Below, in pieces: positions 25,630 to 37,500 of a stretch of DNA of 64,000 nucleotides. This stretch comes from Acanthornis magna (taxonomy: Eukaryota > Chordata > Aves > Passeriformes > Acanthizidae), in assembly GCA_036785705.1 (NCBI GenBank), contig JAWUZG010000084.1, positions 11,111,501 to 11,175,500 on the forward strand, in the 5' to 3' direction. The notes under the pieces are model-generated. The model was not told the DNA's origin. It made no database searches and saw only the letters and a program-made list of their open reading frames with translations. Position 1 is the stretch's first letter. Each line of letters opens with the position of its first letter. The translations under genes were made by a program, and so were the position numbers.

Positions 25630-25756
25630 CAATGATTGAAATAGGCTTCCTAGCAAAACGAAGCCTTCCCCATATTCCAACATATTTACTGCGGCATCCT
25701 GCTGACCATAGCCGAACCACATATTCTGTTCCAAAGAATACCACTAATACAATTTC
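25630..25756 (-). CDS. KCNQ1: KCNQ1 exon 3: end of S2, S2-S3 linker, start of S3
   Basis: This 127-bp exon starts on a codon boundary after a TTTTAG acceptor and ends one base into a codon at a GTGAGT donor. It encodes 42 residues (human E160 to I201) plus the first base of D202. Visible landmarks are the two acidic S2 residues equivalent to E160 and E170 (motif [11 protein letters not shown]) and the arginine-rich S2-S3 linker ([13 protein letters not shown]). In the channel these S2 acids pair with S4 arginines during gating. The human sequence differs here by at most a conservative change or two, from memory. The exon lies 1.6 kb from the 3' end of the retrovirus in intron 3, so plus-strand LTR readthrough would run antisense through it. 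Confidence 0.96.
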
Positions 25757-28021
25757 CTAAAAGAAACACACACAGGGAACTAGGTTAATTCTCTGCACTA
25801 TGTATGTCTTTCATCTCTTTTCAGAATGTGTTAGAAAGTGATAAATAAGGAAAAAAATTAGGATGGTGACAAATATATAAACTATATCCAAAATTATCTG
25901 GAGTAAATAGAAAAACCTGTATGAGTAGAGAAAGAAAAAAGTAAGAACAAATTTAAATACTTTAGTTGCATGTAGTTTGGCTTGTCTACACGTACTAAAA
26001 CTTAAAACCATTCTGTGCAATTCACTTGGTCTAATTCAAACAAAAGGTTTCCTGACTGAGCCAAAGAAAACAAGCAGAGTCTGTATTTAGAAGATGAGTG
26101 TTTTGCTAGCGTATTTCATTTTGGGAAGAGGTGTGCTTCACATGTCATTTACCACATCATCTTAACTTCCCTTTCCCAGTCTTCCTTTAATCTTACATGG
26201 ATTGAAAAAAGATTTCTAGTATCCATCACCAAAAGCGTCAATCTCCAGGTGCACTGAAGACACAGTGAGCTCTCTAACACACCTTTCCCATCTCTTGTCA
26301 GTGTTCAGGGATTTCAGCAGGAACAGAGAGTTAGTCCTACAGTACTGCTGGTATCAAGCTACTTATAAACTACTCACCTATGCTAAGGTATGACTTTCGA
26401 AATGCCTCCAAGGTGACAGATGTCAAAGACACCTGATATTCTTGCTGATTAGACAGAGGTACAGTTAGGTCCTATTTTAGAACATCGTCAGTGTGCAGAT
26501 AAACCTGGGTTTTCTACACACCGGATGAGCATGGCACACCCAACATGAATTCCTTGAGTATCAGGGAGCTGATACTTCCTTATTGGCCAACTCAATTAAT
26601 AAATGGCCACATTCTCTATCAGAGCCAATAACAAAATCTACTTACTGAAATGGTAAGAGTGGCTTGTCATTGAAAACACACAACACATGGCATAAAGTAA
26701 GAGTACAGCTGAGAAACCAATCTCAAGATGTCACGGCTACACAAGTTAATGCAGATTAACAGAATGAGCTCCTTATTTCAAAGTGTGATTTCACATAAAG
26801 AGCAACTGCAGAGAACACAATGTGCTGTTGAACATTTTACCCAGCCCTCTCACACGTCTGCAGGGTCCACTGCTGTTTTGCATAACAAATTGGCAAATGG
26901 GACTCAAGATGGTACCTATGATTATTTTCTTAATTAACTGAAATAACCAGGACACAGCCCTAGTCTAGTCAAGATGAATGAAAGTCATATTACCACCTCC
27001 AAAAATGATTGGGACATTACCCTGAAAACTGAGCAAAATAATATGTCTGTACATAACAAAAATAGTGGGAAAAAAGTTAGGCAACAGTTGACATCGCTAT
27101 AATATTTTTGTGGCTCTAAGACATCTTGATGGCATAAAAAGCCTGTTCATCTCAGGACATTAAGGTGCTGAAGTTCAACTCTGTGACACTTCTAGAAAAG
27201 TTGGTAGAACATGAGCCAGGACTCTTTCCCTTAATTTTGACATCTCATAACATATGCAAGTTGTCAGACACAGTAGAACAGCTATCACTATTGTTTATAG
27301 TCACTTGTATTCAAGTTAGATTTCTAAGATATAATAAAATTATCCAGAGCATTGCATGGAATAAACATAAAGCTCAGACCCTCCAAACCAGCCAAGAATG
27401 TCTTCTACAACTTTCTTCTGCAAGGATCCACCAGAGCCCTCCATCCTTTTCTAAATTTTTTTAAATTGGACTATTACTAAATATTTTTCAATAAAATAAA
27501 GACATAATGAACATCATAAATTGAAAGAAGCAGCATCTGCACCAGATGCTTTACAGAAAGCCTGTGTCTTATGACAGAAGCTTCAAAAGCAATGAAACTC
27601 TCCCTTTGTCCAGTCTACTGTCATTTATGAACCAAAAGTGAATGGGAAAATTATGAGTTCTGCTTGACTTGAGGTGCTGTTGAATGGTCACAGAGCACCA
27701 GAGGCAATCTTCTCTGATCATGTGAGTGCATTCCTTTCAAAAACATGCTCAATAAACCCTAATATCCAAGTGCTCTTCTGTATGCTGAGTGCTAGTACGT
27801 CTCCCTTCATCATTAGCATGGAGGAAATTCCCTTAACAAAAGACAATTCCAACCACACAGGGAGCAAAAACTCTCCTTCATTCAAAATAGCTCATCTGAG
27901 AAGAGGATGTATGGCTTCATATCACATGTGATAGAACAGATAATATTGTTCAGATATCCCCAAAAGCAATTACTAAAAGAAAAAGGAGAAGGAAAAAAAT
28001 TACCTTGGTAAGAAAAAAAAA

Positions 28022-28081
28022 CCTAAACAAACAAACAAAACAAAAACCCAAAACAACAACAACAACAACAACAAAAAAAAA
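28022..28081. repeat. (AAAC)n/(AAC)n simple repeat
   Basis: Runs of AAAC followed by about seven AAC units and poly(A). Simple low-complexity sequence. Confidence 0.9.
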
Positions 28082-30707
28082 CCAGAGAAAAAGTTAATGT
28101 TTTAGCACAATGGAACCACAAACAGCAGTGTGACCAGGCTCCGTGGGCTTGTCAGGATCACAGTTTCAGTTTTACAGCACGAAGGTAGGAGGAGAAAGCC
28201 TGGATTGTGCTTCAACGGAGCGAGTACTCTCCACGCAGGGAATTAGCATCGGAGCTGTGCGCTATGTTTCTTAAAGCCCCTCCATGGTTCACTGGCTAAC
28301 AGGCGCACTGGCAAGTATGCAAATGGGGGCTGTCCCAAAGACAATGCGACAGACACGCAGTCAATGGTTACTGTCACCCAGCTCTTTGCGTGACATGCAG
28401 ACAAGCTCAGAGAACATTGATTGTCCTATAGACTCCGGTGACTGGAGGGAACGACCAGTCGGCTTACACCAAGACACATTTTTCACTCCTGACGTTTTGA
28501 TAAAGGCTTATTGACCTAAATGAGACCCAAGTTATACAGGGAACATTGGGGGTGAAAGTGCACAAGCTGTTCTTCATGGTCATACACAAAAACGCCAGGT
28601 ATCCATTAGCAACTGGCAAACTCCCCCTCCCCTGCCCGTGGCTGTGTGACAGACAAAAGTGTTTTTAATATCTTGTGTTGCATGAATCTAATAAGTAACC
28701 TCCTAGGGGTGGGGGAAGCTGATGAATTTCTGTCTCTACACTCTTATATTAGTGGCCAGAAACTTGCAGAAACCAAGAAAAAAGTACATTAGAAAATTAT
28801 GCTTTTCTGAGCTACTAAAACATTCCTTGTATTTTCCTGATTAACAGCTAAACGTTAAATTTACATCCACTAGAAGAAAATAACTGCCAGCAAAACATGA
28901 GCGAGCATGGGAATTAAAGCTCAGTGGAGGAGTTTTCTTGGTTAAAATTATATGCACATAGTAACTGCACTGTGTAAAGACCAGTTCAACACTATGTAAC
29001 TTAATAGCAATCTCCTTTCTACAAGGTGAAAACAGAAACACAACATTGAGATTAAAAACTTACATGGTACAAAAGAGCCCTCTAAGATGTGACAGTCATG
29101 TACCTTTATACTATGGGCATACAGGGGCTGTCTTACTTAAGAGAAAATACTTTTTTCCCCCTTTAATTCTTGATTTCTACATGGTACCCTCACTTCTTCC
29201 ATCCTTCCTGCTCAGCCCGGGTATATGCACAGTGCCATTTTCATGCCTTCTCAGCCACATAATCCCAGCATAGCCAAAGTAAGATATGGAATATCTTAAT
29301 CACCTGGCTACGGTACAGCTCTCACCACCTGATGAAGGAACTTCGGCAGGATCAATAAAAACACAGTTGCCTGACAAATATACCCGTGCCTTCTTCTAGT
29401 ACAGTCCATACCTCCATAGAGTGCCCAGGGTCTTTTGCTAGTAAATGCATCTTGAAAAGCCATTCCTTTACTACTTGATCCCCACTGGGTTGAAAGAGCT
29501 ACAATCCTACGATGGGAGGTATCCAATATCTGCATTGTGAAATAAAGTGCAGTAGTGACTCCAAAAGAAACGATGGGGTTCTCAAATTTAACTGAAGGAG
29601 ATGTTTTTAAGCAGTTAGACAGATTAATAGCATGGGGGGAAAAACTACCAAAAAATGAAAAATAAATGGATCATGACACCATAAAACCAACTGTATAACA
29701 GATACAGAAATTGTCTCTGGAGGCTGAGAAAGCATCATACGTCCCGAAGCTCTGCCTGTAGACCTCAAAGCTGGAACTGGTCATGGAGCATCACAGACAC
29801 TCAGGCAACCATTTGACACAGGAGGGCTAGATGAGGTCATCTGAAATCTGTTATGAATAAAAATGCCTTTACTCAGACTCTAGATTTTTTTCAATGAACT
29901 CCATAAATGTGTGAGAGGTAAAATACACATAATAGGAAAAAGGAGGCAAAGCATACCATTATGTTATTCTGATTGGCTGTTGAAGACCAAAAACTGAAGA
30001 CCGCGTACAGTTCATTGCACCTCGCATAGAGGTGTCTGCTCTCCATAGAGGAAGGAGAGATGACATGCACAGGGAAACAAGAGGCATCAGTGAGGGGGAC
30101 AGCTTTAAGAACCGTAAGTACATGCTTCTTGTAGTGAAGAACTTCTTCCCATCTCAGCATTTCACTGGGAATACAATTCCTACCCATGCCATATCACAAG
30201 CTTTATTACCTTACCCTCATAGGAGAGATAAATGACATTATTCCCACCATTCTGGGTCAAATCTGGCTTCAAGGATGATAAAGTTCCCATGAATTCCTTA
30301 AAACAATGAAATAATCCCTCACATAGCTTATATAAGAATTGCATGCCAACCACCATTACTTCAGTTGTAAGATCCCCGTGGCACTACTTCCATTGAAAAC
30401 TATTTTTTAAGCTAGGCAATGGAATATTGCTGCTACAGAGCGATAAAGTTGAACACTAACCTCCAGTAATGGAGTGAGGACACTGCCATAAGGTTTTTTC
30501 AGAAGTCATGACAAGCAGGTCTCTGGAAGAACTGAGAAAGGGGACGATAGATCTGCTGATGATAAAGTGACAAAGAGGGCACTCGCTATCAGTCAAGGGC
30601 TGTGTAGCTGGATTGGGCAACAAACAGGCTAAGCACCTTCTCAAGCAGGGATACAGCATCTCTCTACTCCTCAAAAAAAAGCAGGAATATGTCTCTCATA
30701 TAGAGCA

Positions 30708-31140
30708 ATCACAGACTCACAGAACAGTTTGCATTGGAATGAACCTTAAAGATCACCTAGCTCCAACCTGCCTGCTATGGGCAGGGAGCTTTCCACTAGA
30801 TCAGATTGCTCAAAGCCCCATCCAACCTGGCCTTGAACACTTCTAGGGATGGGGAATACACAACTTCTCTGGGCCAACTGTTCCAGTGCCTCACCACCCT
30901 CACAGTAAAGAATTTATTCCTAATATCTAATCTAAACCTGCCCCTTTCAGTTTGAAGCCATTCCCCCTTGTCCTGTCCTCTTGTAAAAATTCCTCTCCAT
31001 CTCTCTTGTAGCCCCCTTTAGGTACCAGAAGGTCTTAGGTCTTTAGGTACCAGTAAGGTCTTCCCAGAGCCTTCTCCAGGCTGAACAATCCCAGCTCTCC
31101 TTCACAGGAGAGGTGCTCCTCTGATCATTTTAGTGGCAAT
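30708..31140 (-). mobile_element. CR1 LINE 3' tail fragment
   Basis: The plus strand reads TCACAGACTCACAGAACAG, then the CR1 tail: CTTCTAGGGATGGGG, GTTCCAGTGCCTCACCACC, CCTTGTCCTGTCC. This is CR1 in minus orientation with its octamer end at the left. About 430 bp remain; a short internal duplication near 31021-31050 (GGTACCAG...AGGTCTT twice) marks later rearrangement. Edges approximate. Confidence 0.9.
31021..31061. repeat. Short tandem duplication inside CR1
   Basis: TTTAGGTACCAG(A)AAGGTCTT-type sequence occurs twice in succession within the CR1 fragment, which normally has it once. A local duplication after insertion. Confidence 0.6.
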
Positions 31141-32125
31141 AGGTTGCATTTTCACTGACAGAAGGGCAGCATGCAAAACCCAAACACTACAGACTATGTG
31201 GTAATTCAGAGAGAGCTGGAGTTCACTTCTGAGCACACTGTTCACCTGACACATCAGAGCTTGCGAAATGCTTCAGACAGCACTTCTGTATAGCCCGAGC
31301 AGGGCATGCAAATTAACAGCAGCAAAGGCAACTGTTTCTTCTAATCTCACCCACTTTGTATAGAGAGGCCCCTCTTTGTTCTGTTGAGAAAGGCAGGATT
31401 TTTTCCTGAAAGCTGTACTATCCTTTCTAAGACACACAACAGCAAAATCAGATGGCCTAGGCAAACACACAAAGACAGGCAGCAGCTCAATAAAGTAAAA
31501 ATCCCAACTTGATGAAGTACAGATCAAAAATAAAAAGACAAATGGTTTCTCATATATATAAACACTTACTGAGCAATAGCAAGTCTCAAAAACACTACTT
31601 AGGACTGGGGAATTTTCCCCCCACTTAACCTCCTCACTTCCAAAGAGCTTGTAAATTACATCTTTTCAGAGGAAAACAAATAATGCTAAGTTTTAAAAAA
31701 ATGTTTAAAGCCAAAACCCTTGGTATTCCTTTCTTTCAAAAGCCTGGTTTCATTTGCTAAAATTCTTTATCTAGCAAATTTGGCACCAAATGATTAAACA
31801 GGCTACAGAAAACCAAAACCACGGTATCAGAATTACATTTCTACCTTCAGAGGTCCATAATTAATTGCAAGTTACTGGACATCATTAAAGCTTCCTTATT
31901 AATGTTTTTAATGAAGATGAAATAATGTGTCCATTAGTATTCATGTTCTGAAAAAAAAGGGATGCCTACAAGGGGACAGAGTTAGAACAGTTGATTGTGA
32001 TGAAGCTTTTTTATTTTCCCTTAATCGGTGCTGAGAGCACAGAACAATAGCACTGGGACCATTAAAGAATCCTGCAAGTCTGCATTTTTGGGTTGAGATA
32101 TTTCCAAAGGCTCCAAGCAACTAAA

Positions 32126-32172
32126 TCCTATTGAATTTCAATAGGAGTCGGGCACCTAACTCCCTTAGGTGC
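32126..32172. repeat. Double palindrome, MITE-like remnant
   Basis: TCCTATTGAA/TTCAATAGGA (32126-32146) is a perfect 10-bp inverted repeat around one base; it is followed within five bases by GCACCTAA/TTAGGTGC (32152-32159 and 32165-32172) around five bases. The strings resemble palindromic non-autonomous DNA transposon remnants common in bird and turtle genomes, from memory. Confidence 0.5.
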
Positions 32173-33947
32173 ATTTAAAAAGCTTTCTGCTGATTTCCTT
32201 TGCACCTTCTCACTAGAGGTTTCAGCCAAACCCAAACGCTGGCAGTCAAAATTTTTCCACCAGCCCCGAAAGGCCTCAGATGCCAGTGGTGTAGCTTTGC
32301 ACGTGAAGGCACGGTCTCAGAGCACGGCTGCCTTAGAGCAACTTTCCACACCATCACCCCTGCACAAGTCTCTTCATAATGCAGTTGTCTTTAGCTTTTG
32401 AACTTGGTTGCTGATGATATCCACCAGGAATTTGCAGACGTGAATTAAGCTCGGCTTGCACATTTAGTTTATGGCACTCGTTCTAATGGGGAGCTCTCCC
32501 CCATCACAAAGTATGCTCAAGAAGTCGACTTCAAACTCAAAGTATTTGGCAAGAGAAAGAAAGTGTCAACATGCTAACCCTGATGCAAAAAATGATTAAA
32601 AATCCCTATTCCTTTCTGTTTATTTCATGAACCTCTTATTCAGGGCTTCATAAAAGTCTCTAGAAGGAATTCATTCAGGACCCTCACTTTCAAAGTGAAA
32701 AATGCTCTGGCTTCAACCCAGTGCAACATATGCTTAATTTTACATCTCACTGAATTCAAAGAACTATTCACCTACATTTCAGATGAAGCACACATACACA
32801 CAGTTCACAAATACGCAAACTCATTCATTAGTACATACAATACGCTAATACGAGTAGAAAGGAACTACTACAGACTATTTTTAAAAATAGTGCAAGCCAA
32901 GCAAGTCTGTATTTCTATGCTACAGAGAACTGCCATAATAACACTGTTTACACAGTGGCTACTTTCCTTGATCTGAGCATTTTCATCCTGTCAAGTATCT
33001 TGTTGCATGCTTTTTATTAAACAACCTTTCTCACTCCTTTTTTAAAAAGCTGCTTCATATCCACCATGCCCTACACCAAGCAGCTCATAAGTCTTGCCAT
33101 TGCTCCACAGCAAACATGGAATTTATTGAGGGACCTCAGGAAGAGACTGTATGCCTGTTGTTTTCCAGCTACAAATGACGGCAATAAAAGCAACTGTGTC
33201 TCCCAGCAAAGCATATTTTTTTATACCCTTAGACTATCACTTTACAACACTACTCCGTTCTGAGAGAAAATAAATATTGCACAGTATCTCTTATCTGTAA
33301 GCAGCGCCGCACAAAAGGAAGAATTTGGCCATGATCTGCCTAGCTTAACGTCCAGTAGTTTCATTTTGTATATTTAAAAGGGAATATAAGGATAGATGGC
33401 ATTTTTAACATGTAATGGTAAAGTTCTGGTCACCTGCTATACAATTTGATAACAGCAACACTTGAAATCTAGTGGTTTCAGACATACTATTGTACTTTTT
33501 TTGTTGTTTGGTGCCATGTTGTGATAGCATCCAGGAAGAGTCAACACATTTAGAACAGAAATTAGAAGGAGAATTGATTAAAAAAAATATTTTAGTTCCA
33601 GTGGTTTTGAAAACCCACTGCTCACCACCCACACAAATGCTTCAAGGCAAGAAGCACTGTGGATGGAAGTGCAGTTGGATATGCACAGTGGCATCACGAG
33701 GCCCCCACATCTAGATTCTGTGAGCTATTTATGGCCTATTTCAACAACTTGTTCTGCAAAAGCAGATACAGAGTATGATGAAGAGCAGCTCTTTCTGATG
33801 AAGTTCTAACTTCTTACCTCTCTTGTGCAGGCCAGACATTCGCCCAGGCCTGGCCCTCCCTCCAAGAAGTGAGTTACAGAATGGTCCTGTGTGCTAGACA
33901 GCCTTGCTCGAGGATTCTCAGCTCTAGCCTTCCTGTTCCTTTACGTG

Positions 33948-34449
33948 TGTCCCGGTTTTAGAGACAAAGGTTTTCAGGAGGAGGCACTCCGGGATAGGGC
34001 ACCTCCTCCCGAGAGGAAGAAAGAGTATCCCCTCTTCCCTCCGCAACGAACAAATTAACGGCAGCAAGTGAAAGTGACAAAAAAAACCCCTGAACTATTT
34101 ATTAACACAACAAACCAAAGCACTGGTTAACACAAAGAACAACCAGGAAAGAAAAAAAACAAAGAGGGGAGAAGGAAAAGGGTGCTTGCTAGGGGCTGCA
34201 GGTTTCCCCGAGATGGCACGGGGGCCCGCCGGGGCCACTCCACGGGCTCCCAGGCGCTGGAGAGGAGGGGAGGGGGACAGCGAGACTGGGGGCAGAAAAA
34301 CCCAAACCAACAGAACCCTTTTTCCCGAGCACTCGGGGGAGAGCAGGGCAGAGGAGCAGCGCCGCCGGGTCTTTCTCCTCAGGCTCCCTCCGGCCGCTGG
34401 GCGCAGCCGTTATTGCCGTTATTACCGTTAGCTATTAACGGCTGCGGCA
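33948..34449 (-). mobile_element. Probable solo LTR
   Basis: A 502-bp block with TG...CA termini (TGTCCCGG to GCGGCA on the plus strand) flanked by CGTG on both sides (33944-33947 and 34450-34453), a possible 4-bp target duplication. It is GC-rich on its right and A-rich centrally. The minus strand carries AATAAA near 34098-34103 and ends CCGGGACA, so the LTR probably points leftward, in the KCNQ1 direction. No internal retroviral sequence adjoins it. A 4-bp duplication would fit a class I (ERV1) element. The short duplication could be chance. Confidence 0.55.
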
Positions 34450-34453
34450 CGTG

Positions 34454-34540
34454 CTGGGTCCCTTGAGCTGCCACAGCTCCGGCCCCGCCCCCCGGGCTCG
34501 GCTCAAAGCTGCAGCCGCCCTGGGCATTAAGCAAACAGCT
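34454..34540. other. GC-rich segment beside the solo LTR
   Basis: About 85 bp with CCCCGCCCCCCGGG (Sp1-like) and CAGCCGCCCTGGGC, far richer in GC than the intron around it. It may belong to the LTR if the ends above are wrong, or be separate host sequence. Confidence 0.35.
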
Positions 34541-37500
34541 AAGGAATACAGTGGCTTCGTATTGTCACTCCAGGATAACATGGATTTTGGCTTTATGGGA
34601 CTTTTTCCAGGATGTGATATAATTTCCACAAGTAAGACATTTCCAAAAGAGTAAGAGGTCACCAAGAGCAGGACATTAACTCTACATTTACTCATTATAT
34701 TGTCTTTTTCTAGAAGCAGCGTGTTTTCAAAATTCATCCTCCAAGAGCATGATTTCTGGCCTGAGCAATGATCACGCTCTTCAATAAGTGTCAAAAAAGA
34801 ACTAAATTTCAAGTGGCTAGCATTGGTTTCAGCTTCCTCCAGATAAAAAAAAAGGAAGAAAGAAAACTTAATTTTTGTCTGTACTAGCAGGACAAAGTTT
34901 CAGTATAAAGATGTCAAGTTCTGAAACAAAATCCTGTTAAAGGCAGGGCATTCCTTTCACACACCTGGGTGACCATTGCTCAATTACCAATATCAGGCTC
35001 AGCAATGATAAGGGTTCAAGTGCCATATTTCTGTTTGACATTCCCATAAACACAACCTGCTTTTGCCTCAACATACTTGAGCTCTCTCCCAGGCCTGCTC
35101 CAGGGAATACGCATCATGCTCTTCCACACAGCTGCAAAAACAGTCACACACTAAACCTGCAGTCCAGGCACTTAATACTCCTCACAGGAAAACACATGTG
35201 CTAGTTTAAGCTAATAAAAAACCTCTCAGATGCCATATGTACACAGCCCATTCAGTCAGCATTTTACAGTTGCCTCTAAAATTTGTGAAGGAGGAGAGAA
35301 GTTATTTGACATAATCAAAATAAACGTAACTGAAGGCAACAAAGTCAGCATTTTCAGCTAAGTGGCAAATACATTTCACATACTGAAGGCAAGTAGCTTC
35401 CTCCTGGTGCCAATTTCCTGTGCCCATTCCAACCAGCGAGCACTAAACAGTTGTGGCTATCATTCAGTGCATCAGGATTAGAGCATTCCAAAATGGGAAC
35501 TTAATTTATACCAACCAAAGCATGTGATCAGCCCTGTGCAAACTCTCTCCAAAGCTTTGATAGTGTTCCAAACAGACCAAACTGAACTTACATTTGCAAA
35601 ATGAAGATATAAGCCAGATCTCTCTGAAGCTGCATACCCCATTAACCAAGCTACCGTTACGTGCAAAGACTTACAGTTTTACATGAATTCATGTTTCTAT
35701 CAGTTTTGGGTCCAATATAAATAAATGGTGCAGAGGCTGCTCTTTGCAGAATTCAAAGTTACTAAAGGAGAACTGCAGCTCTGTGAAACTCCCTTCACTC
35801 ACTATCACCTTTCCTCTGATCCCTTTAAAAATACAGGACAAGTGCACTATTCATTGCTGGAAGAAAAAAATACTTTAAAAAGCCATGGCCGCCTCAGTAG
35901 CAGCTGGTCTGAGCTTCAAGACATCAAATACCTCAGGAAACTAATGGGCATTATACAGCATGAATTTTTTAAACAAAACAAAAAAAACCAAAAAGCAAAG
36001 CAAACAAACCACCAAGCTGGTATTTGGCAGAATTCAGCAACACTGCACTCCAAAACTGTTTGGATAAGGAGGGACCTTGTAAAAGCAATGCCTAGGACAT
36101 GTCAAGAATAAACTCAAGACTCTGCACAATACCAAGCAAAGGTCACCCAACCAGAAGAATCCCCTCTGTGAAGCAGTACTTGAAGAGTTAAAAACTATTG
36201 CAACTTAAAATAATGGGCACAAGCAGCATAGTTTAGAGATGGATGAGCCTCTTCTGTGCTCTAACATTGAGCAATGAAGGTCAGACTTAGACTACGCTTT
36301 AAAATACACATTATTAGAACAAAGCATTGGTTATGCATTTTAAATGCATTAACATATTAGAACATCCTACTGGTAGCAGTAGAGCAGAACTTCATTTTAT
36401 TCCAATCATTTTTCTAAAGCTTGAGGCATATCTGCTCTTTACGTGAGCTGTATTTCCGGGTGATTCATGGAAGGATTTTTTTGTAGGAATAGCAGAATTT
36501 TCTAAGCCCTTCTCTTTGATCTGAGATTTACTATTGTTTAAATTAGTAATTAAACTAAACATATCTTTGTAAACACACAGTTTCCAAAGAACTTTCCCAA
36601 TACTTTATGTGATGAAGGAAATGTCAGACTTGCCCCACAGTTAGATTAATTCTGCCAATAATTATAAAAATTTTCTTTGTTTTGTGATTTGGTTTGGGTT
36701 TTTTTTTAAATGTCAAAGATCATCCACTCTTTTAGCTTTCCCTTTACACCTTGTCTGCAGTTTTCAATAGTCATTGTTTTAAAAAGTTGGTTTTACTATG
36801 TCTGTCCCGCTCAGCTCTCAAGATCCCATTTTGTTAGATGTGATATCAACAAAAAATTTTAATCTGGACACCAAAGGTCTTACTGTCAAATCAGAGAGCC
36901 AAGACTACCCACTGGAACCAAAAATGCTCATCCCACACAAAAAGATAAGTGTTCAACAACAATGGAACTAGTAAAAACTGACACTTATACCAGCTGTCTT
37001 GACAGAAATTAGGCAGGAAGTTACACTGAAGAAAGGTGACTCTTTGCTTTAAAGATACTCAACCTTAGTATTTACTAATCCATTGTGCAAAACACCACTG
37101 TGTGACAAATAACTGAAACACATGACATTCTTCACATCACACCATTACTGAGAGGTGATAGTTTTTTCTACTGTAAAAAGTTCTTTTATAGAAATATTTT
37201 CTCAAACCACAAAATAAATAATAATCAGGCAAAGTTATTTTCTAAGACTAAGTGAGAGGAAAAAAAGGGATGATGTCTGACCTGTCCTGATGCCCAACCA
37301 CCAAATACTGACACGTGAATAGTGCACGTACAGCTAAAACAGCTCTGCTAAAAATGGCTTTAATGACAACCTCGTGTTTCCCCTTTCCCTGACACATAAC
37401 ACATTTACATTTAAGTTTGGAGGGAAGTGTCAATTGCTAGTACTTGTTCAGGGTTTAATTAATAACTGTTACACTACGCTAGAAATGCACATAAGGGACT

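Noticed and set aside
34182..34466. Arginine/glycine-rich plus-strand frames of 81-94 codons
   Set aside because: Composition effect of the GC-rich solo LTR; no domain visible.
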